Assembly: GCA_024742455.1 (NCBI GenBank)
Contig: JANSYL010000009.1
Coordinates: forward strand, 1-64,000
Direction of reading: 5' to 3'
DNA length: 64,000 bases
From: Paracoccaceae bacterium
Lineage (GTDB): Bacteria; Pseudomonadota; Alphaproteobacteria; Rhodobacterales; Rhodobacteraceae
The notes beneath the pieces were generated by a model. The model worked only from the letters and a program-made list of their open reading frames with translations, did not search any database and was not told the origin of the DNA. The position numbers and the translations under genes were made by a program. Positions 34,737 through 44,095 of this stretch are shown one piece after another; the first letter of the stretch is position 1; each line of letters opens with the position of its first letter.

Positions 34737-35707
34737 AGCGTCAGCACCGTCGACCCGGTGGTCTTCCGCGCCTCCAGCGCGCGATGCGCTTCGGCCACCT
34801 CTTCCAGCGGGAAGGTCTGGTCGATGCGGATCTTCACCGCGCCGCTTTCCACCTTCTCGAACAGCTCTTTCGCCATCTGCTGGCAGGTGGCGTGATCGGC
34901 GATATGGGTGAACAGCGTGGGCCGCGTGATCTTGAGCGATCCTTTCGGTCCGAGCGTGGCGATGGAAAACGGCGGCACCGGGCCCGAGGCATTGCCGAAG
35001 GAAATCATGAAACCCAGGGGTCGCAGGCTGTCGAGCGATCCGTCGAACGTGTCCGCGCCGACCGCGTCCATCACCACGTCAACGCCCTTTCCGCCGGTCA
35101 GCGCCTTGACTTCGGCCACCCAGTCCGCGGACTTGTAGTTGATGCAGGCATCGGCCCCGTGCTCCCGGGCCAGCGCGCATTTTTCATCGGTGCCCGCCGT
35201 CCCGATCAGGCGGATCCCGTCCGAGGCCGCCCATTGGCAGGCGATCAGCCCGACACCGCCCGCGGCGGCGTGAAACAGCACGGTGTCGCCCTTGGCGATG
35301 GGCGTGGTGCGGCGGAACAGGTAATGGGTGGTCAGCCCCTTGAGCATCATCGCCGCGCCTTCCTCGAAGGAAATCGCGTCGGGCAGGGGGCAGACCTGGG
35401 CCGCGGGCATCACGCGGGCCTCGGTATAGGCCCCGGGCGGCATCGCGGCATAGGCGGCGCGGTCGCCGGCGGACAGATGCGTGACACCCTCGCCCACCGC
35501 CTCGACGATGCCCGCCGCCTCCATGCCCAGCGCCTGCGGCATGGTCAGCGGGTAAAGCCCCGTGCGCTGGTAGACATCGATGAAATTCAGACCCACCGCC
35601 TTGTGGCGGATACGGATCTCGCCCGGTCCGGGCTCGCCCACCTCCAGGTCGACGATCTTGAACTGCTCCGGCCCGCCCGGTGCTTCGATGATTGCGGTTC
35701 TGGCCAT
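34733..35707 (-). CDS. qor: NAD(P)H:quinone oxidoreductase, zeta-crystallin (Qor) type
   Basis: 324 residues of the zinc-free MDR family. The N-terminal GroES-like fold carries RHKAVGLNFIDVYQRTGLYP; the cofactor Rossmann part has VLFHAAAGGVGLIACQWA; and GADACINYKSADW shows the NADPH-binding region. Qor enzymes reduce quinones by one electron. No catalytic zinc ligands are seen. ATG start at 35707 is followed by ARTAIIEAPGGPEQ, the family N-terminus. It overlaps the downstream YdhR-like gene by 4 bases; co-translation suggests a quinone-related role for that partner. Confidence 0.92.
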   Translation of the reverse strand: MARTAIIEAPGGPEQFKIVDLEVGEPGPGEIRIRHKAVGLNFIDVYQRTGLYPLTMPQALGMEAAGIVEAVGEGVTHLSAGDRAAYAAMPPGAYTEARVMPAAQVCPLPDAISFEEGAAMMLKGLTTHYLFRRTTPIAKGDTVLFHAAAGGVGLIACQWAASDGIRLIGTAGTDEKCALAREHGADACINYKSADWVAEVKALTGGKGVDVVMDAVGADTFDGSLDSLRPLGFMISFGNASGPVPPFSIATLGPKGSLKITRPTLFTHIADHATCQQMAKELFEKVESGAVKIRIDQTFPLEEVAEAHRALEARKTTGSTVLTL

Positions 35708-35867
35708 GCCTCACCCTCCTTTTGTCCCGGGTCAGAACCTAGCGCGCGCCGGGCGCGCGGAAAACTCGAGTTTTCCGGCCCGAAAAACTTCGGATGTTCA
35801 TGCGCCCCTTTGCCCGGCGCAGACCCCCGTGCTACCTGCCGCAGGCTGCCGGAAAGGACGCACGCGC

Positions 35868-37133
35868 ATGGACCATTTTCTTTACCGTGACGGCATCCTG
35901 CATGCCGAGGACGTGCCGGTCCCCCGGATCGCCGCGTCGGTCGGCACGCCGTTCTATGTCTACTCCACCGCAACGCTGACCCGGCATTATCACCTGTTCA
36001 AGGATGCGCTGGTGGGTATCGACAACCTCGTCTGTTTCGCGATGAAATCGAATTCGAACCAGGCCGTGATCGCCCATCTGGCGGGTCTCGGCGCGGGGAT
36101 GGACGTGGTCTCGGGCGGGGAATATGCCCGTGCGCGGGCCGCCGGCGTGCCCGGCGACCGGATCGTTTTTTCCGGCGTCGGCAAGACCGAAAACGAGATG
36201 CGCGCGGCACTGACCGGCGGCATCCGCCAGTTCAACGTCGAATCGGAGCCCGAGCTGGATCGCCTGTCCGCCGTGGCCACATCGCTCGGCCTGACGGCCC
36301 CGATCACCGTCCGGGTGAACCCCGATGTCGACGCGAAAACCCACGAGAAGATCGCCACCGGCAAATCCGACAACAAGTTCGGCATCCCGATTTCCCGCGC
36401 CGATGCCGTCTATGCCCATGCCGCGGCCCTGCCGGGGATCGAGGTGGTGGGCATCGACGTTCATATCGGCAGCCAGCTGACCGACCTGGCCCCGTTCGAA
36501 GCCGCCTATCAAAAGGTCCGCGACCTGACGCTGCACCTGCGCGCACAAGGCCACGCCATCCGCCGCCTCGATCTGGGCGGGGGCCTGGGTATCCCCTATG
36601 AACGCTCGAACACCGCGCCCCCGCTGCCCACCGAATACGGTGCGCTGATCAAGCGGGTGGTGGGCGATCTGGATGTCGAGGTCGAGATTGAACCGGGGCG
36701 CCTGATCTCGGGCAATGCGGGCATCCTCGTGGCGGGCGTGATCTACGTGAAACAGGGCGAAGGACGCGATTTCCTTATCCTCGATGCCGCGATGAACGAC
36801 CTGATCCGCCCGGCGATGTATGGGGCCTGGCATGACATCGTGCCGGTGGTCGAACCGGAGGTGGGCGTCGATCAGGCGCCCTATGACATCGTCGGCCCGG
36901 TCTGTGAAACCGGCGACACCTTTGCCAAATCCCGCCCGATGCCCCCCGTGGCGCCCGGCGATCTGGTCGCCTTCCGGTCCGCCGGGGCCTATGGTGCGGT
37001 GATGGCCAGCGAATACAACACCCGCCCCCTGATCCCCGAGGTGATGGTGAAGAACGAACACTTTGCCGTCATCCGCCCCCGCCCCACATTTGACGAGATC
37101 ATAAACCGCGATATCGTTCCGGAGTGGGTATGA
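35868..37133 (+). CDS. lysA: Diaminopimelate decarboxylase
   Basis: 421 residues, the PLP-dependent fold III enzyme that makes L-lysine from meso-diaminopimelate. FAMKSNSN holds the PLP-binding Lys, VDVHIGSQL-like IDVHIGSQ the phosphate-binding region, DLGGGLGIPY the glycine loop and VGPVCETGDTFA the catalytic Cys near the C-terminus. The long frame is trimmed to ATG 35868, where MDHFLYRDG is the expected N-terminus, with GGAAAGGA upstream. It is divergent from qor. It usually follows argH and a small lipoprotein; here argH is 14 kb away. Confidence 0.96.
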   Translation: MDHFLYRDGILHAEDVPVPRIAASVGTPFYVYSTATLTRHYHLFKDALVGIDNLVCFAMKSNSNQAVIAHLAGLGAGMDVVSGGEYARARAAGVPGDRIVFSGVGKTENEMRAALTGGIRQFNVESEPELDRLSAVATSLGLTAPITVRVNPDVDAKTHEKIATGKSDNKFGIPISRADAVYAHAAALPGIEVVGIDVHIGSQLTDLAPFEAAYQKVRDLTLHLRAQGHAIRRLDLGGGLGIPYERSNTAPPLPTEYGALIKRVVGDLDVEVEIEPGRLISGNAGILVAGVIYVKQGEGRDFLILDAAMNDLIRPAMYGAWHDIVPVVEPEVGVDQAPYDIVGPVCETGDTFAKSRPMPPVAPGDLVAFRSAGAYGAVMASEYNTRPLIPEVMVKNEHFAVIRPRPTFDEIINRDIVPEWV

Positions 37134-37176
37134 CCCCTTCGACCGGCAACGGGACGCATCTCCCGGGAAAGGCCCC

Positions 37177-39771
37177 ATGAATGGCCAAATGACCGATAGC
37201 TCCGCCACCGACCAGGCGCTGGCCCGCCTGATCTGGCCCCTGCGGCTGACCCGGCTCGGCCTCGTCGCGGAACGCGCCGTGGTGGCCTTCTGGCCGGTCT
37301 GGTCTCTGATCTTCGTGGCGTTTGCCGCCCTGGCGTTCGGCGCTGCGGGCGCCGTGCCGCGGATCGTTTTCTGGGTGATTCTGGGTATCTGGGGCGCGGC
37401 ACTGGTCGCCGCCACCTATGTCGGGTGGCGGCGGTTCTCGCTGCCCACCCATGCCGATGCGCTGGCCCGACTCGATGCCACCATGCCCGGCCGTCCGATC
37501 TCGGCGCTGCTCGATGCGCCCGCCATCGGCGGCAGCGACCCGGCCAGCCTGTCGGTCTGGGCTGCTCATATCCGCCGCATGGCCGCCCGCGCGGAAACCG
37601 CGCGCGCCCCGCAGCCTGACCTCCGGCTCAGCCGCCGTGACCCCTTCGCCCTGCGCTATGTCGCGGCGACGGCGCTGGCCATGGCGCTTCTCTTCGGCAC
37701 GCTAGGCCGGGTGGGCGAGGTCGGCGATGCCGTTACGCTGGGTCCCGGCGCGGCAGTGGCCAGCGGCCCGTCCTGGGAAGGCTGGGTTGAACCGCCGGTC
37801 TATACCGGCCTGCCGTCGCTATACCTCAACGACATTCTCGCGCCCCGGTTCGAGGCCCCCGAGGGCGCCCGCGTGACCCTGCGCAATTACGGCGCGCCGG
37901 GTGAGATCACGCTGCAGACCGATATCGGCCCGATGCCCGACGCCCCCGAGGATGCCAGCGTGCAATCGGTCACGCTGGAACGGGCGGGCACCCTGACCGT
38001 CGACGGCCCCGGCGGGCGCAGCTGGAACATCGCGATGCGCGCCGATACCGCGCCCTCGGTCGTGCTCGATGGCGAGGTGCAGGGCGAACCGCCCGGCCAG
38101 ATGCAGTTCAGCTTTACCGCCACCGATGATTACGGCGTCACCTCGGGGCAGGCGCGGTTCAGCCTCGATCTGGCCGCCGTGGACCGCCGCTACGGCCTCG
38201 CCACCGCGCCCGAACCGCGCGAAGCGGTCGCCGTCGATCTGCCGATGCCGTTCCGCGGGTCGCGCGCGGAATTCACCGAGGTGGTGATCGAAGACCTGTC
38301 CGAACATCCCTTCGCCAACCTGCCCGTCACCATGACCCTGACGGTCACCGACGATCGCGGCCAGATCGGCACGGTCAGCTATGACCTGCCGCGCCTGCCG
38401 GGCCGCAGCTTTTTCGACCCGCTGGCCAATGCCGTGATCGAGATGCGCCGCGACATCCTGTGGTCGCGGGAAAACGCGCCCCGCGCCGCGCAGCTTTTGC
38501 GCGCGATCACGGTCGCGCCCGAGGACGGGCTGGATGAAAGCGTCTACCTGATGCTGCGCAGCGCGATCCGGCGGCTCGAATCAGGTGTCGACAGCATTTC
38601 CCCCGACACCCGCGACGAGGTGGCCGGGATCCTGTGGGAGGCGGCGCTCGAGCTTGAGGTCGGCGATCTCGACAACGCGCTCGAGGCGCTGCGCCGGGCG
38701 CAGGAACGCCTGTCCGAGGCGATGGAACGCGGCGCCACCGACGAGGAAATCAGCCAGCTGATGCAGGAACTGCGCGAGGCGATGGACAATTACATGCGCG
38801 AGCTGGCCGAGAACGCGCAGCCCGGCGAAGACCGCCCCGACCAGAGCGGCGAGCGGATGGAAATGTCGATGTCCGACCTCGAAGAGATGATGCGCCAGAT
38901 CGAGGAACTGATGCAGCAGGGCCGCATGGCCGAGGCGCAGCAGATGCTTCAGGCGCTGCAACAGATGCTGGAAAACATGGAGGTCACGCAGGGCGAAGGC
39001 GGCGGCGACGGCCCCCAGACACCCGGCCAGCAGGCCATGGAAGACCTGCAGGACACGCTGCGCGATCAGCAGGAACTGAGCGATGACGCCTTCCGCGAAT
39101 TGCAGGACCAGTTCAACGGGCGTGAGCAGGGTCAGCAGGACGGCCAGCAACAGGGGCAACAACAGGGCCAGCAGGACGGGCAGGATGGGCAGCAGCCCGG
39201 TCAGAACCAGCCCGGCCAGCAGCCCGGTGACGGCCAGGGCGGCGAGAATGCCGAGGGGCAAAGCGATGCCGATGGCCGCAGCCTCGCCGAGCGGCAGGAA
39301 GCCTTGCGCCGGCAACTGGCCGAGCAATCGGGCCGTCTGCCGGGCTCGGGCACCGAAGCGGGCGATGAGGCGCTGCGCCAGCTCGACGAGGCGGGCCGCG
39401 CCATGCGCGAGGCCGAGGAAAGCCTTGAGAACGGCGATATCGCCGGTGCGCTCGACGAACAGTCCCGCGCGCTCGAGGCGCTGCGCGAAGGCATGTCGGA
39501 ACTGGGCCGGGCCCTGGCCGATGAACGCGGCGAAGACCCGGGGCAGGGTCAGGCGATGGGCAACATGGCCCCCGACAACCCCCTGCAGGACCCGCTCGGC
39601 CGTCAGGCGGGCAATTCCGGGGCGTTCGGCTCGGACGCCGACATGGACGCCCAGGCCGAAGCTTCGCGCCGGGCCCGCGACCTGATGGAGGAATTGCGCC
39701 GCCGCTCCGCCGAACAGGACCGTCCCGAGGTGGAACGCGATTACCTGCGCCGCCTGCTCGACCAGTTCTGA
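37177..39771 (+). CDS. TIGR02302/DUF4175 family membrane protein
   Basis: 864 residues. N-terminal hydrophobic spans (about 45-68, 70-92 and 160-178) anchor a large periplasmic region. Blocks GWVEPPVYTGLPSLYL and RRDILWSRENAP are typical of TIGR02302 (DUF4175), a family conserved in alphaproteobacteria and of unknown function. After residue 480 the protein becomes highly helical and Glu/Met/Gln rich (about 520-640), then has a Gln/Gly/Asp low-complexity linker (about 649-695), and a final helical part. It immediately follows lysA (43 bases). The helical tail could be a structural or envelope-spanning element. Confidence 0.88.
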   Translation: MNGQMTDSSATDQALARLIWPLRLTRLGLVAERAVVAFWPVWSLIFVAFAALAFGAAGAVPRIVFWVILGIWGAALVAATYVGWRRFSLPTHADALARLDATMPGRPISALLDAPAIGGSDPASLSVWAAHIRRMAARAETARAPQPDLRLSRRDPFALRYVAATALAMALLFGTLGRVGEVGDAVTLGPGAAVASGPSWEGWVEPPVYTGLPSLYLNDILAPRFEAPEGARVTLRNYGAPGEITLQTDIGPMPDAPEDASVQSVTLERAGTLTVDGPGGRSWNIAMRADTAPSVVLDGEVQGEPPGQMQFSFTATDDYGVTSGQARFSLDLAAVDRRYGLATAPEPREAVAVDLPMPFRGSRAEFTEVVIEDLSEHPFANLPVTMTLTVTDDRGQIGTVSYDLPRLPGRSFFDPLANAVIEMRRDILWSRENAPRAAQLLRAITVAPEDGLDESVYLMLRSAIRRLESGVDSISPDTRDEVAGILWEAALELEVGDLDNALEALRRAQERLSEAMERGATDEEISQLMQELREAMDNYMRELAENAQPGEDRPDQSGERMEMSMSDLEEMMRQIEELMQQGRMAEAQQMLQALQQMLENMEVTQGEGGGDGPQTPGQQAMEDLQDTLRDQQELSDDAFRELQDQFNGREQGQQDGQQQGQQQGQQDGQDGQQPGQNQPGQQPGDGQGGENAEGQSDADGRSLAERQEALRRQLAEQSGRLPGSGTEAGDEALRQLDEAGRAMREAEESLENGDIAGALDEQSRALEALREGMSELGRALADERGEDPGQGQAMGNMAPDNPLQDPLGRQAGNSGAFGSDADMDAQAEASRRARDLMEELRRRSAEQDRPEVERDYLRRLLDQF
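39121..39260 (+). repeat. In-gene low-complexity Gln/Gly/Asp-coding repeat
   Basis: The segment encodes a run of short units such as GQQ, GQQDG, GQQPG and GQNQP (residues about 649-695 of the TIGR02302 protein). Imperfect DNA repeats built on CAGCAGGACGG and CAACAGGGCC produce it. Such repeats can slip in replication and vary in length among strains. Confidence 0.75.
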
Positions 39772-39775
39772 CCGG

Positions 39776-40507
39776 TCAGCCGCCGGTGCGCTCGGCAAGG
39801 TTGCGGGCCAGGTCGTCCAGCCGGAACCGCGCCGTGTTCACCGCATCGACGAACCCGCGCACCAGCGGTTCGGCCTCCGGCACGAGGTCGATGACCAGCG
39901 CCGTGTTGTCATAGACCAGCACGCCCGAGATCGACAGGATCAGGACAGTCAGGAAGCCCAGCCGCACGCCGCGCCGCCGCCTGCGCGCGGTTTCCAGCGT
40001 CTCGACATCCGAGCTTGCGCGATCCTCGGGTGACCGGTCGCCGGTGGCGCGCAGGGTCGAATTGATCTCCTCGATATCGGGCAGCAGGTCCCGGCGCGAG
40101 GCCGGTGTTTCGGCATCCGCATCAAACGCATCGCGCGCCGCATCCAGTTCGGGGCGCGGCGGCAGCGGGCGCCGCGTGGTCTCAAGCGGCATCTCGGACT
40201 GGGTTTCGACCGGTGCAGCCGCGCGGCGCAGCCGGGCCTCGCGCTCGGCCTCCTGGCGCAGGATCTCGCGCATCGCGGTGGCGAGGTCGCGACCGGGGCG
40301 CGGCGCGGTGGCGGCCCCGGCCTCCGCGCCCTGCACCTGCGCGTTGCGTGCGACATGCACCGCGCGCGGTGCACCCGCGACGGGCCTGCGGCCCGGCTGA
40401 AACCACGTGGTGCCGCAATTGGCGCATTGCACATCGCGCCCATCCGCGCCGACCATGGCGTCATCGACCTCGTAACGGGCGCTGCAATTGGGGCATGTGA
40501 GACGCAT
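39776..40507 (-). CDS. Zinc-ribbon (MJ0042-type) membrane protein
   Basis: 243 residues. The N-terminus is an MJ0042-type zinc ribbon: MRLTCPNCSARYEVDDAMV and later VQCANCGTTWF, two CxxC pairs. A long basic and acidic, low-complexity region (about 40-180) follows, then one hydrophobic span near 183-203 (LGFLTVLILSISGVLVYDN) and a short C-terminal tail of about 40 residues. The order resembles other alphaproteobacterial zinc-ribbon membrane proteins near ftsE/ftsX. Its position divergent from ftsE suggests an envelope or division link but the function is unknown. Confidence 0.85.
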   Translation of the reverse strand: MRLTCPNCSARYEVDDAMVGADGRDVQCANCGTTWFQPGRRPVAGAPRAVHVARNAQVQGAEAGAATAPRPGRDLATAMREILRQEAEREARLRRAAAPVETQSEMPLETTRRPLPPRPELDAARDAFDADAETPASRRDLLPDIEEINSTLRATGDRSPEDRASSDVETLETARRRRRGVRLGFLTVLILSISGVLVYDNTALVIDLVPEAEPLVRGFVDAVNTARFRLDDLARNLAERTGG

Positions 40508-40666
40508 CGTCGTCCTGTCGCTTCCGGGTGCACCGGCCGTGCGGCCCGCCCCTGTTGGCCCTTGTTATAGCAACCGCCCCCTGCCTTTCCAAGCATCCGC
40601 AGGCGCCCCGATTGCAACCGCGCGGCTTCCGTTGCATCACGGGTGAAGACCTGGACGGGGCCACCG

Positions 40667-41344
40667 ATGATCGAAATGCACGATGCCGCCTATGGCTATG
40701 GGTCCGATCTGGTGCTGTCGGACCTTACGCTGCGCCTTGCGCCGGGGTCGTTCCATTTCCTGACGGGGCCGTCGGGGTCGGGCAAGACCACCTTCCTGAA
40801 ACTCTGCTATGCCGAGCTTCTGCCGGTTCGCGGGCAGGTCACGATCTTCGGCAACAGCGCCGACGCGCTGAACCGCGACGCCGTCGCGCGGGCGCGGCAA
40901 AGGATCGGCGTGGTGCACCAGGATTGCCAGTTCCTCGACCACCTGCCGCTCGACGAGAATATCGCCCTGCCGCTGACCGTGTCACGCCGCGCGAGCGCCA
41001 CGCGCACGCAGGACCTGGCCGATCTTCTGACATGGGTCGGGCTGATGCCGCGCGCCCATGCCATGCCACCGGAATTGTCGGGGGGCGAACGCCAACGCGC
41101 CGCGCTGGCGCGCGCGATCATCACCGATCCCGACCTGATCCTCGCCGATGAGCCCACCGGCAATGTGGACTGGGAAATGTCGATCCGCCTCCTGCGCCTG
41201 CTGGTCGAGCTGAACCGCATGGGCAAGACGATCCTGATCGCAACCCATGACCTGGGCCTGATACGCGCCGCCAAGCAACAGGTGGGCGCGCGGGTGCTGC
41301 GCCTCAACCGGGGCCGCATCGAAGCGGCGGCAGCCGAGCTATGA
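40667..41344 (+). CDS. ftsE: Cell division ATP-binding protein FtsE
   Basis: 225 residues, the normal FtsE length. Walker A GPSGSGKTT (near 35-43), signature LSGGERQRAALARAI and Walker B LILADEPTGNVDW are all present. FtsE with FtsX activates periplasmic peptidoglycan hydrolysis at the division site. ATG 40667 is used because MIEMHDAAYGYGSDLVL fits the family N-terminus; an upstream in-frame ATG at 40643 is less likely. It overlaps ftsX by 4 bases. Confidence 0.95.
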   Translation: MIEMHDAAYGYGSDLVLSDLTLRLAPGSFHFLTGPSGSGKTTFLKLCYAELLPVRGQVTIFGNSADALNRDAVARARQRIGVVHQDCQFLDHLPLDENIALPLTVSRRASATRTQDLADLLTWVGLMPRAHAMPPELSGGERQRAALARAIITDPDLILADEPTGNVDWEMSIRLLRLLVELNRMGKTILIATHDLGLIRAAKQQVGARVLRLNRGRIEAAAAEL

Positions 41345-42243
41345 GCGTGTTCGGTGACATCTTCGCGCTGATGCGCGGCGACCCGCAGGCCGACCGCGTC
41401 GTGCCGCGCAGCGGGCAATCGGTGCGCCTGACGGTGGCCGTGGCGGGGGCGATGGCGTTCCTTGCGGTCTTTGCGCTGGCACTGTCGGTATCGGCCGGGC
41501 GGCTGGCCGACCGCTGGTCGGACGCGCTGGCGCTGACCTCGACCATCCGGCTGTCGGCGCCCCCGGCAGAAGCGCCCGCGCAACTGGCGACCGTGATGAC
41601 GATCCTTGACCAGACCCCGGGCATCGCCCGGACCCGGGTGATCGGCGCCGAGGAACAGGCCGCGCTGCTGGAGCCGTGGTTCGGGCCCGACCTGCCGCTG
41701 GGCGACCTGCCGGTGCCGCAGCTGATCGAGATCGTCGAAACCCCCGAAGGGTATGACGATGACGGGTTGCGCCTGCGCCTGGCCGCCGAGGTGCCTGCGG
41801 CGGTTCTGGATGATCACACCCGGTGGCGCAGGCCGCTGGTGGCGGCGGCGGAACGTCTGCGCCTGCTCGGGGGGCTGGCACTGGCGCTGATCCTGGGCTC
41901 GACAGCGGCGATGGTGACACTGGCCGCACAAGCGTCGCTGGCATCGAACCAGCCGGTCATCCGCGTGCTGCGCCTCGTCGGTGCGCGCGACAGCTACATC
42001 GCCCGCGCCTTCGTGCGCCGCTTCACCCTGCGCGCCTTCACCGGGGCGCTGGCGGGCACGGGCCTCGGCCTTGGCGCCCTGCTGGCGATCCCCGATACCG
42101 GAACGGCGGGGGCGGTCCTGTCCGATCTCGGGTTCCGGGGTCAGGAATGGGCCATGCCGCTCGGCGTGCCCCTGCTGGCCGCCGTGACCGCGTTCTGGGC
42201 GACCCGCATCGCCGCCTTTCGCACCTTGAGGAGCCTGCCATGA
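41341..42243 (+). CDS. ftsX: Cell division permease-like protein FtsX
   Basis: 300 residues with the FtsX topology: a first span near 32-55 (LTVAVAGAMAFLAVFALAL), a periplasmic domain (about 60-155), then three spans near 168-195, 218-247 and 268-290. This matches the four-span family pattern, with the extracellular loop that recruits hydrolases or their activators. ATGA overlap with ftsE on the 5' side and with the acyltransferase gene on the 3' side suggests one co-translated unit. Confidence 0.92.
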   Translation: MSVFGDIFALMRGDPQADRVVPRSGQSVRLTVAVAGAMAFLAVFALALSVSAGRLADRWSDALALTSTIRLSAPPAEAPAQLATVMTILDQTPGIARTRVIGAEEQAALLEPWFGPDLPLGDLPVPQLIEIVETPEGYDDDGLRLRLAAEVPAAVLDDHTRWRRPLVAAAERLRLLGGLALALILGSTAAMVTLAAQASLASNQPVIRVLRLVGARDSYIARAFVRRFTLRAFTGALAGTGLGLGALLAIPDTGTAGAVLSDLGFRGQEWAMPLGVPLLAAVTAFWATRIAAFRTLRSLP

Positions 42244-42956
42244 TCCAGAGCCTGCGCTCACTTCTCTTCGTCGGGCAGATGTACGCGATGATGGCGCTGA
42301 TGGCCGTCTTCTTCACACCCTGGGCGATCCTCGACCGCCGGGGCGCCTTCGCCGGTGTGCATACCTATTGCCGCTGGGTCCGCTGGACCGCCGCCTGGAT
42401 GGTCGGGCTGCGAACCGAGATCCGGGGGAAGGTCCCCACGGAGGAGGTCCTGATCGCCTCGAAACACCAGAGCTTTCTCGACATCATCATGATCGTCTCG
42501 GTCGTGCCGCGCCCGAAATTCATCATGAAGGCGTCGCTGAAATGGGCCCCGATCCTGGGCTGGTATGCGCTCAGGATCGGCTGCGTGCCGGTCGATCGCG
42601 GCAAACGCGCCGAGGCGGTGCGCCAGATGGTTGAGGGCGTGGCCACGGGCTCGCAGGACCCCGGTCAGCTGATCATCTACCCGCAGGGCACGCGCGTCGC
42701 ACCGGACGCCAGGAAACCCTACAAGATCGGCACCGCCGTCCTCTATGCCGAAACCGGTCAGACCTGCATTCCCGCGGCCACCAATGTCGGCCATTTCTGG
42801 CCGCGCACGGGCATCCGCCGCAAACCGGGCCTGGCGGTGGTCGAATTCCTCGACCCCATCGGCCCCGGCCTTGATCAGGAGGCGTTCATGACCCGGCTCG
42901 AATCGGACATCGAGACCGCCTCGGACCGGCTGCTTCAAGAGGCCCGCAGCGCATGA
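42240..42956 (+). CDS. 1-acyl-sn-glycerol-3-phosphate acyltransferase (PlsC family)
   Basis: 238 residues with an N-terminal span (about 10-32) and the PlsC/LPLAT motifs: motif I HQSFLD (HxxxxD, in ASKHQSFLD) and motif III YPQGTR (usual FPEGTR; Gln replaces Glu). It transfers acyl chains to lysophosphatidic acid in phospholipid synthesis. GCVPVDRG fits motif II. The Gln-for-Glu change is seen in several alphaproteobacterial members of this family. The ATG overlaps the ftsX stop (ATGA), tying lipid synthesis to division gene expression. Confidence 0.9.
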   Translation: MIQSLRSLLFVGQMYAMMALMAVFFTPWAILDRRGAFAGVHTYCRWVRWTAAWMVGLRTEIRGKVPTEEVLIASKHQSFLDIIMIVSVVPRPKFIMKASLKWAPILGWYALRIGCVPVDRGKRAEAVRQMVEGVATGSQDPGQLIIYPQGTRVAPDARKPYKIGTAVLYAETGQTCIPAATNVGHFWPRTGIRRKPGLAVVEFLDPIGPGLDQEAFMTRLESDIETASDRLLQEARSA

Positions 42957-43549
42957 AAACCATCGACAGTCTCGACGCGCTCGACGCGCTTTTCGACAAA
43001 GCCACCCCCCGTTCGATCCAGAAGGTCGCGCGCGCGATGACTCCCCACTACCGCCGCTGGATCGGGGCGGCGCGGTTCTGCATCCTGACCACAGTCGGCC
43101 CCGAGGGCACCGATGCCAGCCCCCGCGGCGATGACGGCCCGGTGGTGCGCATCGCCGATGATCACACCCTGTGGCTGCCCGACTGGCGTGGCAACAACCG
43201 GCTCGACAGCCTGCGCAACCTCATCCGTGACCCGCGCGCCAGCCTGTTGTTCATGGTCACCGAGTCGGACACCGTGGTGCGGGTCAACGGCACCGCCCTG
43301 CTGACCGATGACCCTGCGGTGACCGGCGCGTTCGAACGGGACGAACGGCAGCCGAGACTGGTCATCGTCCTGCGCATCGGCGAGATGTATTTCCAATGCG
43401 CCAAGGCGCTGATGCGGTCGAACCTGTGGACGGCGACGCCGCCCGACCTGCCCACCCCGGGCATGTTCCTGCAGGAAATGGACGAACGTTTCGACGCTGA
43501 CGGCTATGACAGCGGTTATGCCGAATATGCCCGGTCGCGGATGTGGTAG
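42953..43549 (+). CDS. Pyridoxamine 5'-phosphate oxidase family protein (FMN-binding split barrel)
   Basis: 198 residues of the PPOX-type split-barrel fold. The visible pattern is RFCILTTVGPEGTDASPRGDDG, LWLPDWRGNNRLDSLRNL and VRVNGTALLTDD, typical of the MSMEG_1061-like subfamily. They bind FMN or F420 and reduce varied substrates; a role in PLP synthesis is not likely from the sequence. The ATG overlaps the acyltransferase stop. It terminates the ftsEX operon, ends 9 bases before a convergent CIA30 gene, and its physiological substrate is unknown. Confidence 0.87.
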   Translation: MKTIDSLDALDALFDKATPRSIQKVARAMTPHYRRWIGAARFCILTTVGPEGTDASPRGDDGPVVRIADDHTLWLPDWRGNNRLDSLRNLIRDPRASLLFMVTESDTVVRVNGTALLTDDPAVTGAFERDERQPRLVIVLRIGEMYFQCAKALMRSNLWTATPPDLPTPGMFLQEMDERFDADGYDSGYAEYARSRMW

Positions 43550-43558
43550 ACGGCCCGG

Positions 43559-44095
43559 CTAACCCGAGATCCAGCCGAACCCGGCCAGGGTCACATCGGC
43601 CGCATAATCCGCGCCATAGGCCACCAGCGCCAGCGAGGTGATGTCGCCCGCCACAGGCGCCGGAACCCGAAGCCCGCCGCGCGGCTCGAACCGGGCGAAG
43701 GGCAGATCGATCTCGGCAAATTCCGTCCCCGTATCGAACCCCGCCTGGTGGAACTGCCAAGGGGCGCGTCCGGACCGGTTGCGCAGGTGGATGAAATACC
43801 GTGCGCCATTGCCCCGCACCCGGATGCGCAGGCCGGTGGCAGCCTCCGGCGCGCCGTCGGGCAGATCGGTGCGCACCTGCAGGAACCCGCCATTGTTTTC
43901 CGTCGACACCGTGCCGGTCAGGCGCACCCCTGCGCCCTCCAACACCGCCTGGCCCTGCGACACGCCACCCATCACGCCATCCGCGATGAAGCGCCAGTCG
44001 CGCGCGGCGGGGGTGATCATCTCCACCGCGTCAGCCCGTCCGACGGGCGCAAGCATGGCGGCTGCGCCGATCAGAACTGACCGGCGCGCGATCAC
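43559..44095 (-). CDS. CIA30-family protein with possible TAT signal
   Basis: 178 residues. The N-terminus [16 protein letters not shown] has a twin Arg followed by a hydrophobic stretch, so a TAT-type signal peptide is plausible, cleaved near GRADA. The mature part has the CIA30/NDUFAF1 beta-sandwich pattern: [27 protein letters not shown] and [27 protein letters not shown]1 helps assemble mitochondrial complex I; bacterial homologues are less well understood. Start is GTG at 44095, overlapping the accA TGA (GTGA). No complex I genes are in the window. Confidence 0.82.
   Translation of the reverse strand: MIARRSVLIGAAAMLAPVGRADAVEMITPAARDWRFIADGVMGGVSQGQAVLEGAGVRLTGTVSTENNGGFLQVRTDLPDGAPEAATGLRIRVRGNGARYFIHLRNRSGRAPWQFHQAGFDTGTEFAEIDLPFARFEPRGGLRVPAPVAGDITSLALVAYGADYAADVTLAGFGWISG

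Noticed and set aside
39121-39260. Possible CRISPR or tandem-repeat array
   Set aside because: The repeats are in frame, short and imperfect inside a coding gene and have no unique spacers.
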